Shown piece by piece: positions 6,250 through 16,116 of a DNA stretch of 64,000 nt. This DNA comes from an uncultured Pseudoalteromonas sp. (GTDB lineage Bacteria; Pseudomonadota; Gammaproteobacteria; Enterobacterales; Alteromonadaceae). Below the pieces are notes generated by a model, which worked only from the letters and a program-made list of their open reading frames with translations, ran no database searches and had not been told where the DNA came from. Each line of letters starts with the position of its first letter. Position 1 is the stretch's first letter. The DNA lies in NCBI GenBank assembly GCA_947493455.1, contig CANLRB010000013.1, positions 1 through 64,000 on the forward strand, given 5' to 3'. Position numbers and translations under genes: made by a program.

Positions 6250-8589
6250 ATGACCAAGCCAAAAGCTAATTCACGTAAAAATAGTAAAAAAAAGTCAGCC
6301 AAAACGCCGTCTGCAAGTTTAACTAAGCGTATTCTCCTTGGTTGTTGGTCACTGGCATGGAAAAGTGCGATTGCGCTCTCGCTTGTTTTGGCTCTTTATA
6401 TGATTTACCTCGACAGCAAGGTATCAAAGCAGTTTGAGGGAAATAAATGGCAATTACCTGCACAAATATATGCCCGAGCGATGACTTTTTACCCGACCCA
6501 ATACTTGGCCAAGAGTGAAGTACTATGGGAATTGAAACGCTTGAATTATGCACAGGTAAATCGCATAACAAATACAGGGCAATATGTCAGTGCGGGAAAT
6601 ACACTGACAATTCAACGTCGAGCCTTTGAGTTTTATGACGGTGCTGAAAAAAGTCGTGTATTTAAACTTAAGTTTGGTCCTAAAAAGCTAACTGCGATCT
6701 ATGATATTGATGGCAATGAAATTAATCAAGCGCGCTTAGAGCCAGTGCAATTAGCGCGCTTAGCGAATGCTACAGGGCAAGACAGAGAGTTTGTGCCGAT
6801 CGCCAATGTGCCTAGTATGTTGCGCAACACCTTGTTGTTGGTTGAAGACCGCGATTTTTATTCTCACTATGGGGTATCAATAACTTCAATTGCGCGGGCT
6901 TTATTTGCAAACGTACGTGCAGGGCGCACAGTGCAAGGGGGGAGCACACTCACTCAACAACTGGCTAAAAATTTTTATTTATCACGTGAGCGCTCGTTAA
7001 CACGTAAAATTAATGAAGCATTAATGGCCCTTATTTTGGATTTTCGCTATTCAAAAGAGGCGATATTAGAGGCGTATATTAACGAAGTTTATCTTGGCCA
7101 GTCGCGTACCCAAGGGATCCATGGCTTTTCCTTAGCTAGTGAGTTTTACTTTGCGAAGCCGTTGAATGAACTTGAATACGAGCAAATCGCATTGCTTGTT
7201 GCCATGGTCAAAGGGCCAAGCTATTACAACCCGCGTCGATTTAAAGAACGCACTAAGGCACGTCGTGATTTAGTACTGCGCTTAATGACAGAAAACCAAC
7301 TCATCTCTAGCCGTGAATATCGTCTGGCAATTGAGCGGCCGATTACCATTGAGCCGTTAGCACGCTCTGAAAAACGCGGTTACCCCGCCTATATGGATCA
7401 GGTGAGCCGTCAATTAAAAGCCATACTAAATTCGCAAAGCACCTTGGATGCAGGCGTACGGGTATTCACATATTTTGATTTGCAAAAGCAAGAAGCGATG
7501 GAGTTAGCGCTTAAATCAGGTTTACCTTATTTAGAACGCCTTAAGAAGACCGCGGAGCTTGAAGCCGCAATGGTCGCGGTTAATGTAGAAAGCGGCGGTA
7601 TCTCAGCCATGGTCGGCGGGCGAGACAGTCAATATAAAGGGTTTAATCGCGCGCTGGATACACGACGTAATATTGGCTCGTTAGTGAAACCTGCTATCTA
7701 TTTATCGGCATTTGAATCACTGCGATATGATTTAGCGACCCCTGTTGATGACAGCCCGATCGAAATAAAAAATGATGCAGGGCACAATTGGTCACCGGGT
7801 AACTTTGATAATAAATTCCGTGGCAGGATACCGCTTTATGAAGCCTTTAGCCAAAGTGTGAATATTCCGGCCGTAAATGTGGGTCTTGATATTGGTTTGG
7901 AGAGTCTTATTGCCACATTGAATGGATTGGGGATAGAGCAACAAATTACACCGTACCCGTCACTGTTTTTAGGGGCCATTGAGCTATCGAGTGTTGAAGT
8001 AGCACAAATGTATACCACGTTGGCCGCAAATGGATTCTATCAGCCGATTACCAGTGTCTCTGCCATTACCAACTCAGTCGGTGATGTTATTTATCAGCAT
8101 GATAACCAAGCAAGTCGTCATTTTGATGAGCAAAGTAGTTATATGACGAAGTTTGCGATGCAAAAAGTAACGCGAGAGGGTACCGCGAAGCGATTAAAGC
8201 TTCATTTTCCAACGATACAGCTGGCAGGTAAAACTGGCTCAACTAATAATTTACGCGATAGTTGGTATGCAGGCTTTGACCAAAATACGGTGACTGTCAC
8301 GTGGCTCGGTAGAGATGACAATAAACCGACCAAGTTAACCGGCGGCATTGGCGCGTTAGAGCTTTATATTCGCTATTTGAAAAAACTTAATCCTGAATCG
8401 ATTGCAGATCAACGACCAGATTCAATTAAGTGGGCGTTTGTGTCGGCTGAAACCGGTAAGCAAAGTGCACCAAGTTGTGGCAAGGTCATTAATCTTCCGA
8501 TCCGCGCAGAACAATTTATCGATAACCCAAACTGCCATGGCGAAGCTAAAAAAGAGAAAAAGAGCTGGTTTGATTTACTTTGGAACTAG
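6250..8589 (+). CDS. mrcB: Penicillin-binding protein 1B (bifunctional transglycosylase/transpeptidase)
   Basis: Class A PBP that polymerises lipid II and cross-links peptidoglycan at the inner membrane, 779 residues. After a Lys/Ser-rich cytoplasmic tail comes one membrane helix (~33-55), a UB2H-type regulatory region (~65-150), the GT51 glycosyltransferase domain with EDRDFYSHYG (Glu ~199) and QGGSTLTQQLAKNF (~229-242), and the transpeptidase domain with SLVK (catalytic Ser ~476), SVN (~536) and KTGS (~660). The frame can start at TTG 6235, but ATG 6250 is preferred; neither has a good Shine-Dalgarno. The UB2H region indicates PBP1B rather than PBP1A. A LpoB-type activator is not in the window. 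Confidence 0.95.
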   Translation: MTKPKANSRKNSKKKSAKTPSASLTKRILLGCWSLAWKSAIALSLVLALYMIYLDSKVSKQFEGNKWQLPAQIYARAMTFYPTQYLAKSEVLWELKRLNYAQVNRITNTGQYVSAGNTLTIQRRAFEFYDGAEKSRVFKLKFGPKKLTAIYDIDGNEINQARLEPVQLARLANATGQDREFVPIANVPSMLRNTLLLVEDRDFYSHYGVSITSIARALFANVRAGRTVQGGSTLTQQLAKNFYLSRERSLTRKINEALMALILDFRYSKEAILEAYINEVYLGQSRTQGIHGFSLASEFYFAKPLNELEYEQIALLVAMVKGPSYYNPRRFKERTKARRDLVLRLMTENQLISSREYRLAIERPITIEPLARSEKRGYPAYMDQVSRQLKAILNSQSTLDAGVRVFTYFDLQKQEAMELALKSGLPYLERLKKTAELEAAMVAVNVESGGISAMVGGRDSQYKGFNRALDTRRNIGSLVKPAIYLSAFESLRYDLATPVDDSPIEIKNDAGHNWSPGNFDNKFRGRIPLYEAFSQSVNIPAVNVGLDIGLESLIATLNGLGIEQQITPYPSLFLGAIELSSVEVAQMYTTLAANGFYQPITSVSAITNSVGDVIYQHDNQASRHFDEQSSYMTKFAMQKVTREGTAKRLKLHFPTIQLAGKTGSTNNLRDSWYAGFDQNTVTVTWLGRDDNKPTKLTGGIGALELYIRYLKKLNPESIADQRPDSIKWAFVSAETGKQSAPSCGKVINLPIRAEQFIDNPNCHGEAKKEKKSWFDLLWN

Positions 8590-8725
8590 TTTGCATCAAA
8601 ACCTCGGCATAATTATCAATTTGTGTCTCCTGGATTTGTGAATAGGACCGACAAGTAAATAGAGGTTTTATATTTAAACTGTTTTTATACACAGTATTTT
8701 GGTGTTTTACATCTAAGGAACAATA

Positions 8726-9079
8726 ATGAAATATACAGGGTCTTGTCATTGTAAGGCGATACAGTTTGAATTTGAAAGTGATTTAATTGATGAAGCACTG
8801 CAATGCAATTGTTCAATCTGCATTCGAAAAAATGCGATTATGTCGAAACAAAGTTTTGCGCCGAGTGCTTTTAAATTAATTAAAGGTAAAGATGATTTAA
8901 TCACATATCATTGGGGCGATCAGGATGTGAATCACTATTTTTGTAAACGCTGTGGTATTTATCCGTTTCATGATACCTGTTATGAGCCTGGCACCTATCG
9001 CGTGAATTTAGGTTGTGTTGACGACATAGACTCAAGAGCACTCAATATAATTCAGTTTGATGGTAAAAACGAGTTGTAG
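8726..9079 (+). CDS. GFA/CENP-V domain zinc protein
   Basis: A 117-residue single-domain protein of the GFA (glutathione-dependent formaldehyde-activating enzyme) fold. The zinc ligands are visible: GSCHCKAIQFEFE at the N-terminus, CNCSIC (~31-36) and FCKRCGIYPFH (~76-86). Most small GFA proteins have no proven activity and the formaldehyde role applies to the founding member only, so a specific reaction is not assigned. ATG 8726 follows AAGGAACAATA. It stands alone between mrcB and an AraC regulator, 136 bases after mrcB. Confidence 0.85.
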   Translation: MKYTGSCHCKAIQFEFESDLIDEALQCNCSICIRKNAIMSKQSFAPSAFKLIKGKDDLITYHWGDQDVNHYFCKRCGIYPFHDTCYEPGTYRVNLGCVDDIDSRALNIIQFDGKNEL

Positions 9080-9154
9080 TCTTGGCGAAGGACGGTTATT
9101 CATTATTGCAACATGTGCTAGCATAGCTAAGTAACGTCGTTTCAGAGAAAGAAT

Positions 9155-10312
9155 ATGAACATTGAGATTGCACCCACAGTGATTTACGCCAATATGATGG
9201 GCATGACGGTATTTGCCTTATTGTGTGCGGTGTTTAAGCCGACGCATCGACAATCTCAAAGTTTGGTTGCGTTACTTGTGTTGCTTTTGGTACATATTCT
9301 CGGTGAGCTTTACATCTATACTGGTGCTTACATCTACTTACCTGCATTGGCTGGCCTTCAGTTTCCTGTTCGCGTATTGCTCGGACCTGCATTGTATTTT
9401 TACGCCGTGGCATCGATGTCTCCCAACAACCGTTTTTCGAAAAAAGAATATGCAATCGCGGCACTTGGCCCGGTACTTGTTTTGATAGCAATGGCCCCCT
9501 TTGTTTTTGGTTTGACTTCTGCTGAAAAGTTAGCGCTCGCAAACCCACAAACACGCGACCCTGAAAACTACAAATTGGCGTTATTTGCCTGTACTTCTAC
9601 AATGTTGATTTTTATCGTGTTTACATTCTCATACTTGGCAGCGGCGCTTAAAGTACATGATAAACATCGTACCCAGTTGATGACCCGATTTGCTAAGTTA
9701 GAAGGGCGCTCGTTAGATTGGCTAAAAGTCATGTTGATATTGTGGGGCTGTACGTGGTTGATGTATTCAGTGCAATACCTTTTGAACTTTTTAGGATGGA
9801 CATGGTTTGGTAAAAGTTTTGTTTTTCCGCTGATTGAATCATGTGTATTAATGGCATTTGCGTATTTGGCGCTCAATCAGCAAATTTTAAAGGAAGATGA
9901 AAAAGCAGCGCCTGAACCTGCTACGACTGAATCTGACGCGCAAGAACCTGTACGTAGTGCGAGCCTTGAGCTCGATACCATGAAGTCGATTGCGACAAAG
10001 TTAAGTTATGCCATGAAGCAACAGCAGCTCTTTTTAGAAGATGATTTGTCACTAAACAGGCTTTCAAAAGCGATTTCAATATCCGAAAACTATATTTCAG
10101 AGACCCTGTCTCAGCATTTAAAAACTAATTTTTTCCACTATATAAATCAGTTTCGTATTGAAGAGGCGAAAGAGCGTTTGTTAACGAGTGATAGCTTAGT
10201 TTCAACGATTGCTTATGACGTCGGTTTTAACTCAAAATCAACATTTAATACGGCGTTTAAAAAATCAACAAACCTTACTCCGACTGCGTTTAGAAAACTG
10301 CATTCCAGCTAA
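9155..10312 (+). CDS. AraC-family regulator with N-terminal membrane domain
   Basis: A 385-residue protein. The first ~240 residues contain about seven hydrophobic segments (for example MMGMTVFALLCAVF, SLVALLVLLLVHILG, VLLGPALYFYAV), forming a multi-span membrane domain. A Glu/Ala-rich linker (~246-270) follows, and residues ~280-383 are an AraC/XylS double helix-turn-helix with FLEDDLSLNRLSKAISISEN and STIAYDVGFNSKSTFNTAFK. Such membrane-bound AraC proteins are common in marine gammaproteobacteria, and their ligands are mostly unknown. ATG is preceded by GAGAAAGA. The downstream decayed DUF6326 gene may once have been its partner. Confidence 0.88.
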   Translation: MNIEIAPTVIYANMMGMTVFALLCAVFKPTHRQSQSLVALLVLLLVHILGELYIYTGAYIYLPALAGLQFPVRVLLGPALYFYAVASMSPNNRFSKKEYAIAALGPVLVLIAMAPFVFGLTSAEKLALANPQTRDPENYKLALFACTSTMLIFIVFTFSYLAAALKVHDKHRTQLMTRFAKLEGRSLDWLKVMLILWGCTWLMYSVQYLLNFLGWTWFGKSFVFPLIESCVLMAFAYLALNQQILKEDEKAAPEPATTESDAQEPVRSASLELDTMKSIATKLSYAMKQQQLFLEDDLSLNRLSKAISISENYISETLSQHLKTNFFHYINQFRIEEAKERLLTSDSLVSTIAYDVGFNSKSTFNTAFKKSTNLTPTAFRKLHSS

Positions 10313-10421
10313 AAATACAAAAATAACCCATTTAATACGTTCAAATCGGCCCATTTGAACGACTTCACTTCGTTTTTTCGGCAATTTACCTATCACTTTC
10401 AACAAATAGGTAAGAAATAAT

Positions 10422-10838
10422 ATGAAAATTTTTGAGTAGGATGGCGATCGTCAAAGAGCCTTATCACTGCTGTGGATTTATATTACGGTCAATTATATTT
10501 TCTGCGATGTCTTCACTCTTCACGATGCAAAGTATTTGAACGCATTTCTCAGTGGCGAAGTTGGGGGGGATGAAGTTAACGGAAGAGTTTTTATTGACCT
10601 TCGCTGTGATCATGCAAATCCTCATGATAATGATTGTTCTATCAAACTACTTAACTATGCGACTTAATAAATACGCCAATATTGTGGCCGGCCTCATTAC
10701 AACATTGGTGCAACTGTTCACAGTGAGTCAAGGTGGCACTTTGCACTACTTTTTTTCAGCTTTTTTGAACTATGTACTGGGTTGCTGATTATTTATTTGG
10801 CGTTCACTTGGACAAAACACAAATCAAAGCCATGTTAA
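10422..10838 (+). pseudogene. Decayed DUF6326-type membrane protein gene
   Basis: Three reading-frame pieces together spell one DUF6326-like four-helix protein. The first frame from ATG 10422 has an amber stop after five codons, then continues LSLLWIYITVNYIFCDVFTL and DAKYLNAFLSGEVGG up to a run of seven Gs (10563-10569). After the run the protein continues in another frame as MKLTEEFLLTFAVIMQILM, then NYLTMRLNKYANIVAGL, ending LNYVLGC at a stop. A third frame then gives LLIIYLAFTW. Six Gs would join the first two parts. So there is one in-frame stop and two frameshifts. An intact-looking 78-codon frame from GTG 10552 is only the middle fragment. A sequencing error could explain the G-run but not all three lesions. 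Confidence 0.7.
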
Positions 10839-10904
10839 CCGGTTATTTAATGAATTTGACGTTATTGAGTAATGGCGTTGTTTTTTAATATTGAGGGAAT
10901 CGTT

Positions 10905-11504
10905 ATGAACAAGATTTATATAGAAAATTCATGGGGCGCAAAGCTATTTTTGATTGCAGGCTGCTTTATGTTGGTTAATACAGTTCTGTTATGGACGCGT
11001 TATTTGATGGATTTTAAGTTATCCATTTTATGGCCCGCTATCCCTGCAATGACAGCATTGTTTATTTGCGTAATGGGACTGTTTAAGCTTGATACGCAAA
11101 TAAAAAAGCGGACGCCTAAAATAGCGAAAATGGCATCGTTTAGTGCGTTAATTGCAGGTTGTTCACTTATTGTTGCCGCAATTTGGATTCTTGTTGGGTC
11201 GTTGATGGGGTTGAATGTATCAAACCCAACACCCAGTGGGTTATTAATTCTGATTGTATTGTTTATGGTTAGCATGATAATTTCATTTTTAGCTAGCTCA
11301 GTCGCCAGTTTATTGACAAAGCAGACTCGGCTATTGGGTTGTTTTCTGTTATTACCTGTGGCGTCGTGGGGATTGATGTTCATCGTCGGACTTGTAAGCG
11401 GATTTGATGTCGGTCTTTCATTAGATTATTACCTTAACCCTATAATTACGATGTCATTTATAATGATATATCATCAACTAAGTAAAATAACACATCGTGT
11501 CTAG
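10905..11504 (+). CDS. Six-helix membrane protein, function unknown
   Basis: A 199-residue integral membrane protein with about six hydrophobic segments in pairs (~10-27, 35-56, 72-96, 108-131, 136-156, 165-185) and short polar loops (KLDTQIKKRTPKIAK, LTKQTRL). I recognise no conserved motif. The frame opens at 10872, but ATG 10905 has GAGGGA seven bases upstream and is chosen. It follows the decayed DUF6326 gene by 66 bases and may have formed an operon with it. No promoter or terminator is obvious after it. Confidence 0.65.
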   Translation: MNKIYIENSWGAKLFLIAGCFMLVNTVLLWTRYLMDFKLSILWPAIPAMTALFICVMGLFKLDTQIKKRTPKIAKMASFSALIAGCSLIVAAIWILVGSLMGLNVSNPTPSGLLILIVLFMVSMIISFLASSVASLLTKQTRLLGCFLLLPVASWGLMFIVGLVSGFDVGLSLDYYLNPIITMSFIMIYHQLSKITHRV

Positions 11505-11623
11505 CGTGATTTTTTAACTAATTGAATTTTAGTTTTTTGTTTAAATTGAAGTGTTTACCTTAGCCGGTTGCTACGGTATAAAGTAAGCACTTTAATTTAC
11601 ACTCACCTTTAAACGGACTTAAT

Positions 11624-12367
11624 ATGCAATCACTTGCAAAGCATTCGTTGGATTTAGATCTCAATGATGACATTTGGTTTCGATATGTGCACATTAAACA
11701 CAAAGCACCACCACACACAAATTCAACCACTGACCTGAAATCTATTCCTGCGATAGCATTGTTATCAACCCCAATGGAACTGCTGTGCTCGTTGTTCGTA
11801 TTCGCCACGGCTTTGTCTTCTTTTGTCCTGATGGAATGGATATCACCGCTTGCGGCGTTTTCAACGTGTTTCGCTTTGTTTTTATTTGTTTTCATACTCA
11901 AACGAGTTCTTATATTTAAAAAATATGGTTTTGGTTCGCGCTGGGTTATGTCGGTATCAAGCGACACTTTGAAAGTTGCAGAAACCGCAAAAAAAGCAAA
12001 GGTGGGTGGTATTACCGAGATAAACCGCGACGATATTCGAGAGATTATCTTTAACTATACCATTCTTAAAAATCGTAAAGGCTATGGTAGTCGTGCTTGG
12101 ATAAGAAAAACAGCGCAATTGCATGCTTGCGAGGTGCATTTAAACAATGGTGATATGATTGAATTAGACGGAAATCGTATTGGCTTTTTTGATTTACTTT
12201 ATGTGCTTATTTTCCACGGATACCCTCTCAGTTACCGCGGCACATCGGCAGGCGGCGTGACACAAATAGGCCTTATTTTGCTGCGCTTAATGTCGCTAAG
12301 TGCAATAGGTTGTGCACTGACAATGTTGCTATTTCCATTGCTTGATGCAATAAAGGCGGGGTTATAA
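11624..12367 (+). CDS. Membrane protein of unknown function with central PH-like region
   Basis: A 247-residue protein. A soluble N-terminus of about 45 residues is followed by two adjacent membrane helices (~50-70 and 75-97). A polar central region (~105-200) contains beta-type segments (SRWVMSVSSDTLKVAE, IREIIFNYTILKNRKG, EVHLNNGDMIELDGNRIG) in the manner of bacterial PH-like domains. A last hydrophobic segment lies at ~215-240. No family is assigned. It ends three bases before the start of the macro-domain gene at 12371, so the two are probably co-transcribed and translationally coupled. Confidence 0.65.
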   Translation: MQSLAKHSLDLDLNDDIWFRYVHIKHKAPPHTNSTTDLKSIPAIALLSTPMELLCSLFVFATALSSFVLMEWISPLAAFSTCFALFLFVFILKRVLIFKKYGFGSRWVMSVSSDTLKVAETAKKAKVGGITEINRDDIREIIFNYTILKNRKGYGSRAWIRKTAQLHACEVHLNNGDMIELDGNRIGFFDLLYVLIFHGYPLSYRGTSAGGVTQIGLILLRLMSLSAIGCALTMLLFPLLDAIKAGL

Positions 12368-12370
12368 AAA

Positions 12371-12829
12371 ATGATAACGATTAAAGGAGATCTGATAAAG
12401 CTGGCGCAACAAGGACGGTTTGATGTGATTGTTCATGGTTGCAATTGTTTTTGTACGATGGGGGCTGGCATTGCTAAAACCATAAAGCGTGTTTATCCCG
12501 CGGCTTATGCTGCAGATTGTGCAACTGACAAAGGTAACAAAAGTAAACTAGGCCAATATTCGATTGCCGAAATTATACAAAACGACAATGCGCTATTTGT
12601 AGTTAATGCTTATACGCAATTTGATTATAAAGGTCATGGTGTGTTGGTTGACTACGGCGCTTTGGAGCGAGTGTTTGCACAAATTAAAAGGGACTTTGCA
12701 GGTAAACGAATAGCATACCCCAAAATAGGCGCGGGCCTTGCCGGTGGAAACTGGCCCGCTATTGCGGCGATTATCGAAAATCAACTACAGGGTGAATGCC
12801 ATACCTTAGTGGAATATGCACCTGATTAG
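12371..12829 (+). CDS. Macro-domain protein, ADP-ribose 1''-phosphate phosphatase type
   Basis: A compact single macro domain of 152 residues. The motifs are close to those of the Poa1/ALC1-like class: ITIKGDLIKLA at the N-terminus, VIVHGCNCFCTMGAGIAKTI (ligand loop 1, ~20-39), LFVVNAYTQFD and IAYPKIGAGLAGGNWPAI (loop 2, ~115-132). Proteins of this class hydrolyse ADP-ribose 1''-phosphate or remove ADP-ribose from acidic residues; which one applies here cannot be told. It starts three bases after the upstream membrane-protein gene, with AAAGG absent and a weak ribosome site, which favours coupling. It is unlike the cassette macro protein at 3107-3571 in both loops. Confidence 0.88.
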   Translation: MITIKGDLIKLAQQGRFDVIVHGCNCFCTMGAGIAKTIKRVYPAAYAADCATDKGNKSKLGQYSIAEIIQNDNALFVVNAYTQFDYKGHGVLVDYGALERVFAQIKRDFAGKRIAYPKIGAGLAGGNWPAIAAIIENQLQGECHTLVEYAPD

Positions 12830-12854
12830 TAGTGCTGCTACTGGTTGACACCTA

Positions 12855-14645
12855 CTAGGATTTAAAGTGGCCCATCGCCGTGTTGAGTTCTTTTGCAATT
12901 GCGGTTAAGTGGGTTGCTTCGCTTTCACTTTGTTCCGCAGTCTGCAAGGTGTGTTGCGCCACCGTATTAATATCTTGGCTGTAACTTAATACCATTTCTG
13001 TTGACTGACTTTGTTGGCTCGACAGTGACGCAATCCCAGCGCCATGAACATCTATTTGTTCCATGTCTGTTTCAGCTTTAGCGAGAATATCCCGTGTACT
13101 ATTTGCGGACGTCACGCCTTGTTCCATTTTCTCAACACTGGACTTCATTTTGTTTTGCGTATCTTGGCAGGCAGATTGCAATGCACTGATGATACTGTGT
13201 ATTTCTTGGGTTTGCTGTTGTGTGCGTGCGGCGAGGGTACGTACTTCATCTGCGACAACGGCAAAGCCACGGCCTTGTTCACCGGCTCGAGCCGCTTCGA
13301 TTGCTGCATTGAGTGCAAGTAAATTGGTTTGCTCTGCAATTTCGCTTATCGCAACACTGACTTTGGAAATATTCTGTGTGTCATCCGCTAGTTTATCGAG
13401 TGCACTGCGGCTCTCTTCAAGCTCCGCTTGTAGCACTCCCATATCATCGGCGAGCTGTAAGGTTGTATTTGAACCTTGTTTAACATGCTCATTGGCCTGC
13501 TGTGCCAACGTTACAGCGTCAGCTGCTTTGTGTTCAATATCTTTTGCTGAGGCCGTCATTTGCTCTATATGATGGCCTATATCTGAAAGCTTAGATTGTT
13601 GCAATTGTACATCATTTCGCCCTTGTGAACTGATGTCAGCCAGTGCATGTGTTGCATCACTTAGCTCTTGTGTGCTGCGCTGCGCTTGTTGAACAAGTTG
13701 TTTTATTTTATCAAGCATATGGTTGAGCTGTTCACCAATTTGGGAAACCTCGTCATTACCTTCCAATTTAGTTTTTTCGTTTAAATTGCCTTGTGCGGCG
13801 AGCTGCACACTGTGACTGAGTTTTTTCACATTGTTTACAACTGAAAAGTAAAAACCGATTATCAAGTAAACCGTGAGTAATAAACTGACCAGTGATGCAA
13901 GAAACACGAGGTTACGGATGTTGGTAATATTCGTTTGTTGTTCTATCAGTAAGGTATCAAGTTCAGGCAATAGGCTTTTATATAGGTTTTCTAGCTGCGT
14001 CGTCAAATTACGATACTGGCTATTGAGCTGCGCTGATGAAACCTCTATGGAATCGGGGTTTAGTATGCGTTCATCGAGAAAAGCCTTAAATGACGATATA
14101 GCTTGAGAATTGTCGCGAATGTTAGATTGCAAGCGCTGATTGAGTGCTTTATGGTTATTGAGCGCAACGGTTACTTTAGCTGTAAATGCGCTTTCTCGGG
14201 CCGGTAACGATTTGCTTAAATTTGATAATGCGATAAAAGAGTCGGGTGTAAATTGGCCATCTTGCACTACTATAGCTGCTTGTTGATAGGTTGCCTGTAC
14301 GTGTTTTATGAGCGCAGGTAACCCCTCGACCAGAGAGCGGTTTAAATAGTTGCTAACAATGTTGTTGTCGATCGCTAAACCGCTTTCTATTGAAATTCGC
14401 TCGAGGCTTTGTGTATCGCTATTTGTCGTGTTTATTAAACGATTGAGTGTGGTTTCATACTCAGTGACGCCATTGCGTTTTAACGTTTGTTGTTCGAGTT
14501 GCGTATTAAGTTGGCTGTTTAAGAAAAACAAGGTAATAAAGAGCGGGACTAATAAAATCGCAACGACCAAAACTATTTTTTTGGAATAGGTGAGCTTTGC
14601 CATAAGGCGTGTTGCAGGTGCTGCAAAAGATTCTAATTGAGACAT
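12855..14645 (-). CDS. Methyl-accepting chemotaxis protein
   Basis: A 596-residue transducer in the inner membrane that signals to CheA/CheW. The first membrane helix is at ~22-44 and is followed by a helical periplasmic sensor domain of about 200 residues (4HB-like, no Cache motifs). The second helix is at ~245-268, then a HAMP domain (~269-320) and a long coiled-coil signalling domain. The hairpin tip [35 protein letters not shown] is present (first part ~438-452). No C-terminal CheR-binding pentapeptide is seen. The ligand cannot be predicted. It is monocistronic and convergent with the macro-domain gene, 25 bases apart. Confidence 0.93.
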   Translation of the reverse strand: MSQLESFAAPATRLMAKLTYSKKIVLVVAILLVPLFITLFFLNSQLNTQLEQQTLKRNGVTEYETTLNRLINTTNSDTQSLERISIESGLAIDNNIVSNYLNRSLVEGLPALIKHVQATYQQAAIVVQDGQFTPDSFIALSNLSKSLPARESAFTAKVTVALNNHKALNQRLQSNIRDNSQAISSFKAFLDERILNPDSIEVSSAQLNSQYRNLTTQLENLYKSLLPELDTLLIEQQTNITNIRNLVFLASLVSLLLTVYLIIGFYFSVVNNVKKLSHSVQLAAQGNLNEKTKLEGNDEVSQIGEQLNHMLDKIKQLVQQAQRSTQELSDATHALADISSQGRNDVQLQQSKLSDIGHHIEQMTASAKDIEHKAADAVTLAQQANEHVKQGSNTTLQLADDMGVLQAELEESRSALDKLADDTQNISKVSVAISEIAEQTNLLALNAAIEAARAGEQGRGFAVVADEVRTLAARTQQQTQEIHSIISALQSACQDTQNKMKSSVEKMEQGVTSANSTRDILAKAETDMEQIDVHGAGIASLSSQQSQSTEMVLSYSQDINTVAQHTLQTAEQSESEATHLTAIAKELNTAMGHFKS

Positions 14646-14774
14646 ACGCTTTTCTTATATTAGCTAATTCGGTTACCGTTGATGACTATAATAGTAGAAC
14701 GGATAACTTAAAATATTAGTTCATAAAAAGAATAAATCGATGTTTTGAGGCAACTTCTGTGTTGAAGATGAGAA

Positions 14775-14801
14775 TTAGGTGCCACGCAAAGCGGCACCTT
14801 A
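14775..14801 (-). terminator. Possible terminator after hemL
   Basis: A hairpin with arms TTAGGTGCC and GGCACCTTAA lies just past the hemL stop codon. There is no good run of T on the minus strand, so its strength is uncertain. Confidence 0.4.
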
Positions 14802-14821
14802 ATGTGAATTACGCGCTGTCT

Positions 14822-16102
14822 TTAAAGTTTAGCGAAAACGCGTTCAGCAGCGCTGATGGTTTCTTCGATTTCCTGCTCGCCATGTGCTGTTGATACAAAA
14901 CCCGCCTCAAACGCACTCGGTGCTAAATATACGCCTTCATCAAGCATTAAGTGGAAAAAGGTTTTAAAACGTTCTAAATCGCATTCGGTTGCCTGCTGGT
15001 AGGTGGTGACTGATTCTTCACTTGTGAAGAAAAAGCCATACATACCACCGGCATAATTTGTTGTCAGTGGAATACCTGCTTTATCTGCAGCCGCTTGAAA
15101 GCCTTCGCATAAACGTTTACTTTTTGCTTCAAGTTCATCATGTAAACCCGCTACATCAAGCAGTTCGAGTGCTTTTAAACCTGCCGCCATGGCAATTGGG
15201 TTACCTGATAGTGTACCTGCTTGATATACCGGACCGACAGGCGCAATATAATCCATGATCTCAGTTTTACCACCGAAAGCACCGACTGGCATACCGCCGC
15301 CAATCACTTTGCCTAAGCACGTTAGATCTGGTTCGATATTGTAATACGCTTGTGCGCCGCCAAGTGCGACACGAAAACCCGTCATTACTTCATCAAAGAT
15401 AAGGACTGATTTGTAATCATCACAAATTTCACGAAGCCCCTCTAGAAAGCCCGCTACTGGAGGAATACAGTTCATATTACCGGCAACAGGTTCAACGATA
15501 ATACAGGCGATGTCATCGCCAAATTTTGCAAATATCTCTTTTACTTCATCGAGTTTGTTGAATGAAACTGTTAGCGTATGTTTGGCAAAGTCTTCAGGAA
15601 TACCCGGTGAGTTAGGTACACCCATAGTGAGTGCGCCTGAGCCTGCTTTCACTAATAATGAGTCAGCATGACCGTGGTAACAACCTTCAAACTTTAGGAT
15701 TTTATCTTTGCCAGTGAAGCCGCGTGCTAAGCGAATTGCACTCATTGTGGCTTCTGTACCTGAGCTGACCATACGAACTTTTTCAATTGACGGCACTAAT
15801 TGTTTAACTTTTTCGGCCATTAGAATTTCAGCTTCAGTTGGCGCACCATAGCTTAAACCTAGCTCAACAGCATCATGAACAGCTTGCTTAATCTCACTGT
15901 GGTTATGACCTAAAATCATCGGGCCCCAAGAGCCAACATAGTCAATATATTTGTTGTTGTCAGCGTCATATGTATAAGCACCTTCCGCTTTTGTGATAAA
16001 GCGCGGTGTGCCACCAACGCCATTGAAAGCTCTCACCGGTGAGTTTACGCCACCTGGAATTGAAGTTTGTGCACGTTCAAATAAGTCTTGGCTAATTGTC
16101 AT
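14822..16102 (-). CDS. hemL: Glutamate-1-semialdehyde 2,1-aminomutase
   Basis: PLP enzyme that converts glutamate-1-semialdehyde to 5-aminolevulinate in the C5 route of tetrapyrrole synthesis; cytoplasmic, 426 residues as in the family. Signatures are [17 protein letters not shown] (~9-25), [23 protein letters not shown] (~122-137), [14 protein letters not shown] (~243-256) and [17 protein letters not shown] with the PLP lysine at about residue 265. The frame reaches back to 16144, inside the pyrB 3' end, but ATG 16102 has AGGA six bases upstream and matches the family N-terminus. It lies 14 bases after pyrB on the same strand, so the two are likely one transcript. Confidence 0.97.
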   Translation of the reverse strand: MTISQDLFERAQTSIPGGVNSPVRAFNGVGGTPRFITKAEGAYTYDADNNKYIDYVGSWGPMILGHNHSEIKQAVHDAVELGLSYGAPTEAEILMAEKVKQLVPSIEKVRMVSSGTEATMSAIRLARGFTGKDKILKFEGCYHGHADSLLVKAGSGALTMGVPNSPGIPEDFAKHTLTVSFNKLDEVKEIFAKFGDDIACIIVEPVAGNMNCIPPVAGFLEGLREICDDYKSVLIFDEVMTGFRVALGGAQAYYNIEPDLTCLGKVIGGGMPVGAFGGKTEIMDYIAPVGPVYQAGTLSGNPIAMAAGLKALELLDVAGLHDELEAKSKRLCEGFQAAADKAGIPLTTNYAGGMYGFFFTSEESVTTYQQATECDLERFKTFFHLMLDEGVYLAPSAFEAGFVSTAHGEQEIEETISAAERVFAKL

Positions 16103-16116
16103 ATTAGGTCCTGCTA

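Noticed and set aside
10552-10788. Intact 78-residue gene starting at GTG 10552
   Set aside because: It is the middle part of a decayed DUF6326 gene; upstream family sequence continues in another frame.
3107-12829. The two macro-domain genes as a duplication
   Set aside because: Their loops and overall sequences are too different; they belong to separate macro subfamilies.
13063-13572. Long open frame opposite the chemotaxis transducer
   Set aside because: Low-complexity Ser/Ala/Cys translation typical of the antisense of a coiled-coil gene.
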